Notes under the pieces: model-generated
What the model was told of the DNA's origin: nothing
What the model saw: only the letters and a program-made list of their open reading frames with translations
The model's database searches: none
Part shown: positions 42,958 to 51,169 of the stretch, piece after piece
Numbering within the stretch: position 1 is the stretch's first letter
Layout of the letters: each line of letters opens with the position of its first letter
NCBI GenBank assembly: GCA_020636095.1
Contig: JACJYN010000003.1
Span: forward strand, 124,001-188,000
DNA length: 64,000 nucleotides
Direction of reading: 5' to 3'
Source: Lewinellaceae bacterium
Lineage (GTDB): Bacteria > Bacteroidota > Bacteroidia > Chitinophagales > Saprospiraceae
Made by a program: the position numbers and the translations under genes

Positions 42958-44475
42958 TTAAATGGCTTCTGCTTCCTTGAGCATTTTCTCTCCTGCTTCG
43001 ATCGCTTCGTCGATCGTGCCCTTGAGGTTAAAAGCAGCTTCCGGGTACTGGTCTACCTCCCCGTCGATAATCATATTGAAGCCGCGGATGGTTTCCTCGA
43101 GCGACACCATGGTTCCCGGGATACCGGTAAAGGCTTCGGCTACGTGGAACGGCTGAGACAGGAAGCGCTGAACCCGGCGGGCGCGGCGCACCACCAGTTT
43201 ATCTTCGTCTGACAATTCTTCCATACCCAGGATAGCGATAATGTCCTGCAATTCATTGTACCGCTGCAGAATATTCTTCACGCGCTGGGCACAGTCGTAG
43301 TGCTCATCACCGATGACAGCAGGATCGAGAATCCGGGAAGTGGAGTCCAGTGGATCCACCGCCGGATAGATGCCCTGGGCAGCAATTTTACGGCTCAGTA
43401 CCGTAGTGGCGTCCAGGTGAGCGAAGGTCGTTGCCGGAGCGGGGTCCGTCAAGTCATCCGCCGGTACATAAACCGCCTGAACCGAGGTAATAGAACCGCG
43501 CTTGGTGGAAGTAATGCGCTCCTGCATGAGGCCCATCTCGGTGGCCAGCGTCGGCTGATAACCCACCGCAGAAGGCATACGGCCCAACAGGGCGGATACC
43601 TCAGAGCCGGCTTGTGTAAAGCGGAAAATATTATCGATGAAGAAGAGAATATCGCGGCCCCCCATCGGGTCGTTCAGGTCGCCATCGCGATAATATTCGG
43701 CGATGGTCAACCCGGACAAGGCCACGCGGGCGCGGGCTCCGGGAGGTTCGTTCATCTGTCCGAATACGAAGGTCGCTTTCGACTCTTTCAGTTCCTTCAT
43801 ATCTACCTTGCTGAGGTCCCAGCCACCTTCTTCCATAGATTTCATAAAGGCTTCGCCGTAGCGGATGATGCCAGCTTCCAGCATTTCCCGCATCAGGTCA
43901 TTTCCTTCCCGAGTACGCTCTCCTACGCCGGCAAATACCGAAACACCTTCATAACCTTTAGCGATATTGTTGATCAGCTCCTGGATGAGCACCGTCTTAC
44001 CAACGCCGGCGCCTCCGAACAGGCCGATTTTTCCTCCTTTCAAATACGGCTCGATCAGGTCGATCACTTTGATCCCCGTGTAAAGCACTTCTTTCTCCAC
44101 TGAAAGCTCTTCATAGGTAGGCGGCCTGCGGTGAATGGGAGCAGACTGCACTTTAGATACCGGGCCGATGCCATCGATGGCTTCACCTACTACGTTGAAC
44201 AGGCGGCCCTTGATCACTTCGCCGGTCGGCATGGCAATATTTATGCCGGTGTCGACCACTTCCGTGCCACGGGTCAGTCCATCTGTGGAATCCATAGCGA
44301 TCGCCCGGACGCTATCTTCGCCTAAGTGTTGCTGGACTTCCAGCACCAGAATATCACCGTTGGGACGCGTTATCTCGAGTGCACTCAGAATTTCGGGGAG
44401 CTTGGAGCCTTCCTTAGAGAAGCTAACGTCTACCACAGGGCCGATAACCTGCTTAACTTGACCTGTGTTTGCCAT
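42958..44475 (-). CDS. atpD: F1 ATP synthase beta subunit
   Basis: A 505-residue catalytic subunit of F1. The P-loop GLFGGAGVGKTVLIQELINN is near residue 155, and the segments GVGERTREGND, SALLGRMPSAVGYQPTLATEMG and FVFGQMNEPPGARARV are present, matching beta rather than alpha. The open frame extends to 44517, but ATG 44475 (MANTGQVKQVIGPVVDV) gives the normal start. The remaining F1Fo genes are not adjacent, so the operon is split, with atpD-atpC alone here, as in other Bacteroidota. A consensus promoter is found upstream. Confidence 0.97.
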   Translation of the reverse strand: MANTGQVKQVIGPVVDVSFSKEGSKLPEILSALEITRPNGDILVLEVQQHLGEDSVRAIAMDSTDGLTRGTEVVDTGINIAMPTGEVIKGRLFNVVGEAIDGIGPVSKVQSAPIHRRPPTYEELSVEKEVLYTGIKVIDLIEPYLKGGKIGLFGGAGVGKTVLIQELINNIAKGYEGVSVFAGVGERTREGNDLMREMLEAGIIRYGEAFMKSMEEGGWDLSKVDMKELKESKATFVFGQMNEPPGARARVALSGLTIAEYYRDGDLNDPMGGRDILFFIDNIFRFTQAGSEVSALLGRMPSAVGYQPTLATEMGLMQERITSTKRGSITSVQAVYVPADDLTDPAPATTFAHLDATTVLSRKIAAQGIYPAVDPLDSTSRILDPAVIGDEHYDCAQRVKNILQRYNELQDIIAILGMEELSDEDKLVVRRARRVQRFLSQPFHVAEAFTGIPGTMVSLEETIRGFNMIIDGEVDQYPEAAFNLKGTIDEAIEAGEKMLKEAEAI

Positions 44476-44525
44476 ATTTTGCGAGTATTTTTCTAGTAAA
44501 AATGAACGGATTCTCAAAATCGGTG

Positions 44526-44556
44526 CAAATTTAGGCTTTTGTCCTGATAATCAAAA
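44526..44556 (-). promoter_or_regulatory. Promoter of atpD
   Basis: On the minus strand TAAATTTG (44526-44533) exactly matches the -7 box TAnnTTTG and a TTTG (44552-44555) lies 18 bases upstream of it as the -33 box. Transcription would start about 45 bases before the atpD ATG. Confidence 0.6.
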
Positions 44557-44597
44557 GAGAAATCCATTCAAAAAACACGCTTTTGTAAGAAAGGCCG

Positions 44598-44605
44598 TAA
44601 CTTTG
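44598..44605 (+). promoter_or_regulatory. -7 box just before the glycosyltransferase start
   Basis: TAACTTTG (44598-44605) is an exact -7 consensus and is followed by only CTCT before the ATG at 44610. A transcript starting at the usual distance would begin at or next to the start codon, implying a leaderless mRNA. No TTTG at the correct -33 distance is obvious. Confidence 0.45.
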
Positions 44606-44609
44606 CTCT

Positions 44610-45608
44610 ATGATCAGCATCCTTTTGCCGGTTTACAACAGCAGCCCCCATTTGGAAATGTGTCTTGATTCTATACTGGCCCAATCGGAAACCAGTTGGG
44701 AACTGATAGCCGTCGATGACTATTCTACGGATGACAGCTGGAAAATCCTTCAGCGGTATGCTTTGCGGGACGCCCGCATCCGGCCGCTTCGAAATACCGG
44801 CGGCAAAGGCATCATTCCAGCGCTTCGCCTCGCCCTCAAATACAGCCGCGGCAGCTACATTACCCGAATGGACTCCGACGACCTCATGGTGGTTGATAAA
44901 CTAAAGACTCTAAAGCGGTTGCTTCAGGAACACGGCCCAAGCTGGGTGGCCACCGGTAAGGTACGCTACTTCTCTGACGAAGAACTGGGCGAAGGCTACC
45001 GCCGCTACGAGGCTTGGATGAACCGCCTGATGGACAGCGGACGGCATTACGAGGAAATATACAAAGAGTGCGTCCTGCCGTCTCCCTGCTGGATGGCCTA
45101 CCGGGAGGCGCTGCTCATCTGCGGCGCTTTTAGCCGGGACGTGTATCCGGAAGACTACGACCTGGCCTTCCGGTTATACAAACACAGGATTCGGATCGCC
45201 GCTTCGAAAGAGGTGCTCCATCTCTGGCGCGATCATCCCGGCCGGACTACGCGCAACGACAAGGCGTATGCCGACTCAACTTTTTTAAGCCTGAAGTTGA
45301 GTTACTTCCTGGAGATCAGCCACCGGCCCAGCCGGCCACTCGTCATCTGGGGCGCCGGCCGCAAAGGGAAGGAAGCTGCCCAGCGTATGCAAGCGGAGGG
45401 CATTCACTTCCACTGGGTGTGCAATACGCCGTCCAAGTGGGGGAAAGATATTTACGGTATCCGAATGCAAAGCCCGGCAGTCATTGAACAAATAGATCAA
45501 CCACAGGTGATCATCTTGGTTGCCGCCCCTGATGCACAACCGGATATTAAGCGGCAGTTAATAGATTGGGGGCTTGCAGTTGGGAAAGATTATTATTTCT
45601 TTTGTTAG
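44610..45608 (+). CDS. Family 2 glycosyltransferase with C-terminal Rossmann-like domain
   Basis: A 332-residue GT-A fold enzyme. It opens with MISILLPVYNSSPHLEMCLDSIL, and the DXD-type motif MDSDDLM lies near residue 92; the later YPEDYDLAFRLY holds the probable catalytic acidic residues. From residue about 240 a second domain begins with PLVIWGAGRKGKEAAQRM, a nucleotide- or sugar-binding Rossmann-like motif. It likely adds a sugar to a surface polysaccharide or glycolipid; donor and acceptor unknown. It precedes the DUF5691 cluster by 45 bases on the same strand and could be co-transcribed. A -7 box ends five bases before its ATG. Confidence 0.85.
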   Translation: MISILLPVYNSSPHLEMCLDSILAQSETSWELIAVDDYSTDDSWKILQRYALRDARIRPLRNTGGKGIIPALRLALKYSRGSYITRMDSDDLMVVDKLKTLKRLLQEHGPSWVATGKVRYFSDEELGEGYRRYEAWMNRLMDSGRHYEEIYKECVLPSPCWMAYREALLICGAFSRDVYPEDYDLAFRLYKHRIRIAASKEVLHLWRDHPGRTTRNDKAYADSTFLSLKLSYFLEISHRPSRPLVIWGAGRKGKEAAQRMQAEGIHFHWVCNTPSKWGKDIYGIRMQSPAVIEQIDQPQVIILVAAPDAQPDIKRQLIDWGLAVGKDYYFFC

Positions 45609-45653
45609 TGCGGGTTTCATCCACAGAGTAAACACACCGAACACTGAAAAATA

Positions 45654-47180
45654 ATGATCTGGGAAGAACTCACAAAAATAGCGCTCATCGGCACCGAGAG
45701 GGGGAACCTTCCAGCGGAGGTGGAAGAAGCTTTGTCTCAAATCGGGATCGATACAGAGGCCGACCCCTCCCGGGTAGTGCTCCAGGGAGCGGCGATCTAC
45801 CGTCAATTGAAGCGCGCCGGTTTTCCAGTATATTCCTACCAGGGGGAAAAGCCGCCTGCCACTGAAGAGGCAGAAGGGCGCCGAACAGCTGTTTCCTCCA
45901 GTTCCGCCCGGCACCTGAGGCTTATCCTGGAAGGCAGCTTCCGGCAAGCCTTACCGGAGTTCCTGCAACTCCTGAAACAAAACGACAACCTCATTCCGGC
46001 TGAGCATCTGCCTACGCTGTTTTATTTAAGCCTGAAGTCGGTTCCTCTTTGGAAGATACTACAGGAAAACCTCGGCCCGGCAGAACAATGGCTGCTTCGC
46101 CAGAACCCCGACTGGGCGCCTTTAGCCTGCCTGCCGGATATCGAGGCCTGGCCCGATGCCTCCCACCCGGAAAAACTCGGCATGTTGCGGTATATAAGGC
46201 GAACCCAACCGGAAGATGCCGCCAGCCTCCTGGAAAGCTGCTGGAACGAAACTCCCTACACCGAAAAACAAACCTTCCTCAAAGAAATGGAACACCAGGC
46301 AGGCTTGTACGATGAGGCTTTCCTCGAGTTCTGCCTGCTCGATAGCCGGAAGGAAGTGCGTACGGCCGCCGCTTTGTTACTGGCGCGGCTACCTGGTTCA
46401 GCACTGCTGGAACGATTATTTTCCCGAGCAAAGACAATCTTGCACAAAGAAAAAGAGCTGTCCTTGGTTCTTCCGGAAAAATTGGATGATGGGTTGAAAA
46501 GGGATGGCATCGGTATCGCCAAAAAAAACTATCCGGGAGGAAAGCCTGCCGGCTGGGCTTTCGAGATCATCAGCAGAATACCTCCCCAACGATGGGAAGC
46601 ACATTTCAAGGTACCGACGGTTGACACCCTGCGCCTGTTTGCCGGCAGTAGACAGGGGAAATTACTACTCGATGCGCTGGCCAATGCCGCTATCCTCCAT
46701 CAGGACCACCGGTGGATGGAGGCCATTCTTCGCTATTGGTGGCGCACCAACGATGAGGAGGCCTGGTCGGGCAGTACAGGCAAATTGCTGATGGAACACC
46801 TCCCCGATCCGGTTTTTAACGAGATGGCCCAGCAGCACCTGAAGCAAAACCCGGGATTTATCGAGGAAAAAGGTTTTCTCAACCAGATGCTCAGCCAGGG
46901 CGCCCATTACTGGGATAAAGCCCTGGCCCAGCTTGTTCTCAAAGGTTTTCAGCAATGGCTTTCCGGCGCCCGCGCTTACTACTGGAATCTTTGGCATTAC
47001 AAACGCATCCTGGAAGTAGCCGCTTACCGCATCGATCCGGGCTTGCTGGAATCTTTCCGTTCCGGTTGGGACACCCGCTCCCCAGTCTGGTATCACTGGG
47101 AAAAAGAGGTGGAGCGATTCCTTAAAGTGCTGGCTTTCAGAAAGGAGATGAAGGAAGCACTGGAAAAACTAAGAATATAA
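45654..47180 (+). CDS. DUF5691 family protein
   Basis: A 508-residue, helix-rich cytoplasmic protein beginning IWEELTKIALIGTERG, the hallmark of DUF5691 proteins, and ending with a region rich in aromatic residues (YYWNLWHYKRILEVA). Its centre contains HEAT-like helical repeats (for example EFLQLLKQ, SRKEVRTAAALLLARL), suggesting a scaffold or binding role. No catalytic motif was found. The stop is one base from the MoxR-type ATPase start. In other bacteria DUF5691, a MoxR ATPase, DUF5682 and a VWA protein occur as a conserved set; function unknown. Confidence 0.75.
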   Translation: MIWEELTKIALIGTERGNLPAEVEEALSQIGIDTEADPSRVVLQGAAIYRQLKRAGFPVYSYQGEKPPATEEAEGRRTAVSSSSARHLRLILEGSFRQALPEFLQLLKQNDNLIPAEHLPTLFYLSLKSVPLWKILQENLGPAEQWLLRQNPDWAPLACLPDIEAWPDASHPEKLGMLRYIRRTQPEDAASLLESCWNETPYTEKQTFLKEMEHQAGLYDEAFLEFCLLDSRKEVRTAAALLLARLPGSALLERLFSRAKTILHKEKELSLVLPEKLDDGLKRDGIGIAKKNYPGGKPAGWAFEIISRIPPQRWEAHFKVPTVDTLRLFAGSRQGKLLLDALANAAILHQDHRWMEAILRYWWRTNDEEAWSGSTGKLLMEHLPDPVFNEMAQQHLKQNPGFIEEKGFLNQMLSQGAHYWDKALAQLVLKGFQQWLSGARAYYWNLWHYKRILEVAAYRIDPGLLESFRSGWDTRSPVWYHWEKEVERFLKVLAFRKEMKEALEKLRI

Positions 47181-47181
47181 A

Positions 47182-48279
47182 ATGGAGAACATGTCAGATC
47201 AAACCATCCTCCGCCCGTCGGCAGAAGAAGCTTACGCCAAAGAGCTGAAGGCCATGCAAGCCGCAGACCAGCACCCAAAGCCCCCCAACTGGCAGCTCTC
47301 CCCCTGGGCCGTAGTTACCTATCTGCTGGGAGGCACGCTAGAAGATGGTACTGAAATCGAACCCAAATACTACGGAAGCCGGCGCCTCATCGAGGTGGCG
47401 GTGGCCACCCTCGCTACCGACCGGGCGCTTCTGCTCACCGGCATCCCCGGTACGGCCAAGACCTGGGTATCGGAGCACCTGGCGGCCGCCATTTCCGGTA
47501 CTTCCCGCTTGCTGGTACAGGGCACGGCCGGCCTGAGCGAGGAAGCTCTGCGCTATGGCTGGAACTACGCCCGCCTGATCGCCGAGGGGCCGTCAGAAAA
47601 GGCGCTTGTTCCCAGCCCGGTGATGCGGGCCATGCAGGAAGGTAAAATAGCCCGGGTGGAAGAGCTCACCCGAATTCCTTCCGATGTGCAGGATGCGCTT
47701 ATCACGGTACTTTCCGAAAAAATACTGCCAATCCCGGAACTGAACAGCGACGTACAGGCCCGCCAGGGTTTCAGCATCATTGCCACCGCCAACGACCGCG
47801 ACAAGGGAATCAATGAGCTGTCGAGCGCCCTGCGGCGCCGCTTCAATACGGTAGTAATGCCATTGCCTGCCTCCCTGGAAGAGGAAGTTACCATCGTCAA
47901 AAACCGCGTCGCGCAAATTGGCATATCCCTGGAGCTCCCCCCCAAAGCGGCGCCCATTGAGGAAATCCGCCGGCTGGTGACCATCTTCCGGGAGTTGAGA
48001 AACGGCAAAACCGAGGATGGCAGGCGCAAGCTCAAATCGCCGAGCAGCACGCTGAGCACGGCCGAGGCCATCTCCGTCATCAATAGCGGGCAGGCGTTGG
48101 CCATCCACTTTGGCAATGGCGAAACCAGCGCCGCCGATATTGCCGGCGCACTGGCCGGCGCCATCATTAAAGACCCGGTGCAGGACAAAACCGCCTGGCT
48201 GGAGTATCTGGAAACAGTGATCAAGGAGCGCGAAGGCTGGCAGGATTTATATGATGCTTCCAAAGAGTTGATGGATTAA
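47182..48279 (+). CDS. MoxR-type AAA ATPase of the DUF5691/DUF5682 cluster
   Basis: A 365-residue AAA protein with Walker A GIPGTAKTWV (residues 87-96), a sensor region IIATANDRDKGINELSSALRRRFN and a lid region. The stretch at the Walker B position reads IARVEELTRIP, with Glu where MoxR proteins normally have the Asp of DE; this deviation is repeated in the family as far as I recall. MoxR ATPases act as chaperones that insert cofactors or remodel partner proteins, usually with a VWA partner. It is one base after DUF5691 and 73 bases before DUF5682, and is part of the same operon. The MIDAS-containing VWA partner is absent nearby. Confidence 0.85.
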   Translation: MENMSDQTILRPSAEEAYAKELKAMQAADQHPKPPNWQLSPWAVVTYLLGGTLEDGTEIEPKYYGSRRLIEVAVATLATDRALLLTGIPGTAKTWVSEHLAAAISGTSRLLVQGTAGLSEEALRYGWNYARLIAEGPSEKALVPSPVMRAMQEGKIARVEELTRIPSDVQDALITVLSEKILPIPELNSDVQARQGFSIIATANDRDKGINELSSALRRRFNTVVMPLPASLEEEVTIVKNRVAQIGISLELPPKAAPIEEIRRLVTIFRELRNGKTEDGRRKLKSPSSTLSTAEAISVINSGQALAIHFGNGETSAADIAGALAGAIIKDPVQDKTAWLEYLETVIKEREGWQDLYDASKELMD

Positions 48280-48302
48280 GCGCAACGGCGGGAAGTTGAA
48301 AA

Positions 48303-48331
48303 CAGGATGGAGCGCCCCGTCCTGATTTTGT
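48303..48331 (+). terminator. Possible weak terminator or attenuator before DUF5682
   Basis: CAGGATGG (48303-48310) can pair with CCGTCCTG (48317-48324) with one G-T pair, followed by ATTTTGTT. It lies in the gap between the ATPase and DUF5682 and could reduce read-through. Confidence 0.3.
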
Positions 48332-48352
48332 TGGACAGGCCAATCATTGAAT

Positions 48353-50590
48353 ATGTATAAAATCTACGGCATACGGCATCACGGGCCCGGCTCCACGCGC
48401 AGCCTTTTGCGCGCCCTGGAATCGGAACCTCCCGACTGCCTGCTCATCGAGGCGCCCGCCGATGCCGAGCAGGTGCTGGAATACGCTTTGCACCCCGGGA
48501 TCATCCCGCCGGTAGCGGTATTGCTGTACGATGAAAAAGACCTGAGCAAGGCCTCTTACTTGCCTTTCGCGGCCTTCTCGCCGGAATGGCAGGCCATTCA
48601 ATATGGGCTGGCGCAGGGCATTCCGGTTCATTTCATGGACTTGCCGATGAGCATGCAGTTTCAAATGGAAGAAGACAAGAAAGGACAACTGGAAATGCCC
48701 CTGCCCTCTTCCGAAAATGAAGGGCCCATCGTCAGAGACCCCATGGGGTATATTGCCGAGCTGGCCGGCTTTTCGGACAGCGAGCGCTGGTGGGAGGTTA
48801 CCTTTGAGCAGCCCGACCACGAAAGCGATATTTTTGCTTCCATCATCGATCTCAATACGGCCCTGCGCGATGAGCTGGGCCGGCAGGAAAGCCGCCACAA
48901 CCGCACCCGGGAAGCGTACATGCGAAAAACGCTGCGCGAGGCCCTGTCCAAAGGCTACAAGCGGGTGGCCGTCGTCTGTGGCGCCTGGCACGCTTCGGCA
49001 CTGCATCATCTCGCCCGTTTCACACCGAAAAAGGACAACGCGCTACTCAAAGGGCTCCGAAAAAAGAAGATAGCTGCCACCTGGATACCCTGGAGTTACC
49101 AGCGCCTGGCCTTTCAAAGCGGTTATCGGGCAGGCGTGATCTCACCGGCCTGGTACCAGCTGCTTTTCAGCCGCCGCGAAGAAGCGGTGCAGTGGTGGAT
49201 GGCACGGGTAGCCATCCTGCTGCGAAAAGAAGGCTTCAACGCTTCCACCGCACATGCTACGGAAGCAACCCGCCTGGCCCATGCCCTGGCGGCCCTCAGA
49301 AAACAACCGATCGCGGGGATGGAGGAAATGAAAGAGGCCGTCCTGGCCATCTATTGTGAGGGCAACGAAGAGCCTTTAAAACTGATCGAAGATCAGCTCA
49401 TCATCGGTGATGAAGTGGGAGAAGTGCCGGCCGATATTCCACAAATACCCCTACAAAAAGACCTGGAAAGCCGCATCCGTTCGCTGCGCCTGACGGCCAT
49501 TTTCAAGTCGGCCTTCCCTGAGACCAAGGAGTTGGACCTGCGCAAACCCAACCACCTCAGCACCAGCCACCTGTTGCACCAGCTCAACATACTGGAAATC
49601 CCCTGGGGTACGATCCTGGAGGCGCCGGAAAACCGGCTCGGCAGCTTCCACGAACATTGGCGCCTGGCATGGCAGCCTGAATATACTATCAAAGTCATCG
49701 AAGCGGGCATGTGGGGCAATACCGTCTACAACGCCGCCACCTATTATATACAGAAAAAATCAGCCGAGACGGATCAACTGTCCGTTTTGATCGGGCTGGC
49801 CCGCGCTGCCCTGCTGGCTGGCATCACCACTGCGTTCAACCCACTCGTCGCCCGCATCGAAGATGCCGCCTCTCTCACCAGAGATGTATTTTTTCTAATG
49901 GAAGCCCTTCCGGTATTGGCAGATATCGCCCGTTACGGCGACACCCGGCAAACAGATGTGGAATCAGTCAGGGCGCTGATCCGGCACATGGCGCCCCGTA
50001 TCTGCATCGGCCTGCCCGATGCGGTGCTCCATATAGAAGAGGAGCCCGCCCGTCAATGGCTCAGCCTGATCGTTCAAAACAATCGCGCTATTAGCTTGCT
50101 CCGCGAGGAGATCGGCCAGGAACAGTGGATACATGCGTTGGAAAAAGCAACCCGGGCCAGTGCGGCCCATCCCCTCATCCGCGGCCTGTGCGCCCGCATG
50201 TTGTTCGACCGGTCGGTCCACCCGCCGGCCGAAACGGGCAGGCTGATGCGTTATTCGCTTTCGGCAACCGATGAGGCCCAGACTGGCGCGCTTTGGCTGG
50301 AAGGTTTTCTCTATGGCAGCGGCCTGCTCCTCATTCACATCCCGGAGCTATGGGCTATCCTCGATGAATGGATAGCAGAAATGCCGGAAGCCCACTTCGA
50401 TGAAATTCTGCCTTTGCTTCGCCGGGCTTTTTCCAACTTTACACCTCCGGAACGGGAAAAGATGTTGAGGATGGCCAGAACAGAACCGCAAAAGACAGCC
50501 AAAGAGGACTCAGCCGTGGCTCCTCCCTTCGATCAAAACCGGGCTAAAAAGGTACTGCCCACCGTCAGATTACTCCTGGGGCTGGAATAA
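48353..50590 (+). CDS. DUF5682 family protein
   Basis: A 745-residue protein that begins with MYKIYGIRHHGPGSTRSL, where IRHHGPGS is the DUF5682 signature. The first 270 residues (PPDCLLIEAPADAEQVL, FVVCGAWHASAL-like patterns) resemble an alpha/beta domain related to the TraB/PrgY-type or erythromycin-esterase-like folds, and the rest is helical repeats. The frame opens at a TTG at 48347 but ATG 48353 is chosen. It belongs with DUF5691 and the MoxR ATPase in one unit. In other genomes a CoxE-like VWA gene follows directly; here the next feature is a MITE-like element and then scpA on the opposite strand. Confidence 0.78.
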   Translation: MYKIYGIRHHGPGSTRSLLRALESEPPDCLLIEAPADAEQVLEYALHPGIIPPVAVLLYDEKDLSKASYLPFAAFSPEWQAIQYGLAQGIPVHFMDLPMSMQFQMEEDKKGQLEMPLPSSENEGPIVRDPMGYIAELAGFSDSERWWEVTFEQPDHESDIFASIIDLNTALRDELGRQESRHNRTREAYMRKTLREALSKGYKRVAVVCGAWHASALHHLARFTPKKDNALLKGLRKKKIAATWIPWSYQRLAFQSGYRAGVISPAWYQLLFSRREEAVQWWMARVAILLRKEGFNASTAHATEATRLAHALAALRKQPIAGMEEMKEAVLAIYCEGNEEPLKLIEDQLIIGDEVGEVPADIPQIPLQKDLESRIRSLRLTAIFKSAFPETKELDLRKPNHLSTSHLLHQLNILEIPWGTILEAPENRLGSFHEHWRLAWQPEYTIKVIEAGMWGNTVYNAATYYIQKKSAETDQLSVLIGLARAALLAGITTAFNPLVARIEDAASLTRDVFFLMEALPVLADIARYGDTRQTDVESVRALIRHMAPRICIGLPDAVLHIEEEPARQWLSLIVQNNRAISLLREEIGQEQWIHALEKATRASAAHPLIRGLCARMLFDRSVHPPAETGRLMRYSLSATDEAQTGALWLEGFLYGSGLLLIHIPELWAILDEWIAEMPEAHFDEILPLLRRAFSNFTPPEREKMLRMARTEPQKTAKEDSAVAPPFDQNRAKKVLPTVRLLLGLE

Positions 50591-50688
50591 GAGAAACAGA
50601 ACTTTTGAAGATTTAATAAGAAGTTAACCCGCTTTTAATGTTCACTTAAGCTTGAATGGTGACTTTTGTGTCGTACTAAGGAAGAATA

Positions 50689-50851
50689 AGAGCGTGTTGG
50701 GATTTTATCCTTTGGCCTACAAATGACCATCTATGGAACCTCACTTTGCAATTTTTTCGCCCCGTAGCACCACTACGAAGCTCAAAAATCGCCTCGTGAG
50801 AACCCAAATCTGGCCATTTTCGGCATCAAAAACAAAATTCCAACACGCTCT
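50689..50851. repeat. MITE-like element with 18-base inverted ends
   Basis: AGAGCGTGTTGGGATTTT (50689-50706) and AAAATTCCAACACGCTCT (50834-50851) are inverted ends with one mismatch. The 163-base element has an internal palindrome CGTAGCACCACTACG and no coding frame. It follows the stop of DUF5682 by 98 bases. A clear target-site duplication is not seen. Confidence 0.6.
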
Positions 50852-50935
50852 AAGAGATCGAAAATATAAATGTTGATTTCTTGCTGTCATCTTCTCTTAT
50901 GATGCTAATCTTTCCTGCAATCTAAAGTCGCTTTC

Positions 50936-51121
50936 GTGGCCAGGGTCGTGTTGCCCAACATGACGCTGGCACATTTTTAAAATTAACCCAAACCGGATAT
51001 TTGGTATCCGGTTTGCTCAGAATAAAGAAAGATATAAACTCCGAAAATTGTTTGTATCCTATACTGTAGCCCTATAAATGTTTCTTTGCTGGCTATGCTC
51101 AAGGGCATAGCCTTTTTTTTT
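50936..51121 (+). ncRNA. Candidate structured small RNA ending in a terminator
   Basis: Three stem-loops in succession: 50936-50973 (GTGGCCAGGGTCGTGTTG with CAACATGACGCTGGCAC, one G-U pair and one mismatch), 50990-51014 (perfect 10-base arms AAACCGGATA and TATCCGGTTT) and the terminator at 51091-51121. No coding frame fits the region and no protein gene ends near the terminator. A plus-strand promoter box was not found, and no known RNA family is recognised. Confidence 0.4.
51091..51121 (+). terminator. Intrinsic terminator without an adjacent gene
   Basis: GGCTATGC (51091-51098) pairs with GCATAGCC (51105-51112) and is followed by nine T residues. The nearest upstream plus-strand gene ends 500 bases away. 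Confidence 0.75.
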
Positions 51122-51169
51122 GCCTCCCCGGGCCCCTGACAAGCCCTTCAACCGAAGGGGCCTTTCCGT

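Larger units (their letters stand above)
50591..51169. other. Intergenic region after DUF5682
   Basis: A 579-base region without a supported protein gene. It contains, in order, a MITE-like element (50689-50851), three stem-loops and an intrinsic terminator. The VWA gene expected at this place is absent. Confidence 0.4.

Noticed and set aside
45654..50590. Considered a known phage-defence system
   Set aside because: MoxR-type modules have been proposed in conflict systems, but no toxin, nuclease or sensor domain is seen here, so only an undefined MoxR cluster is claimed.
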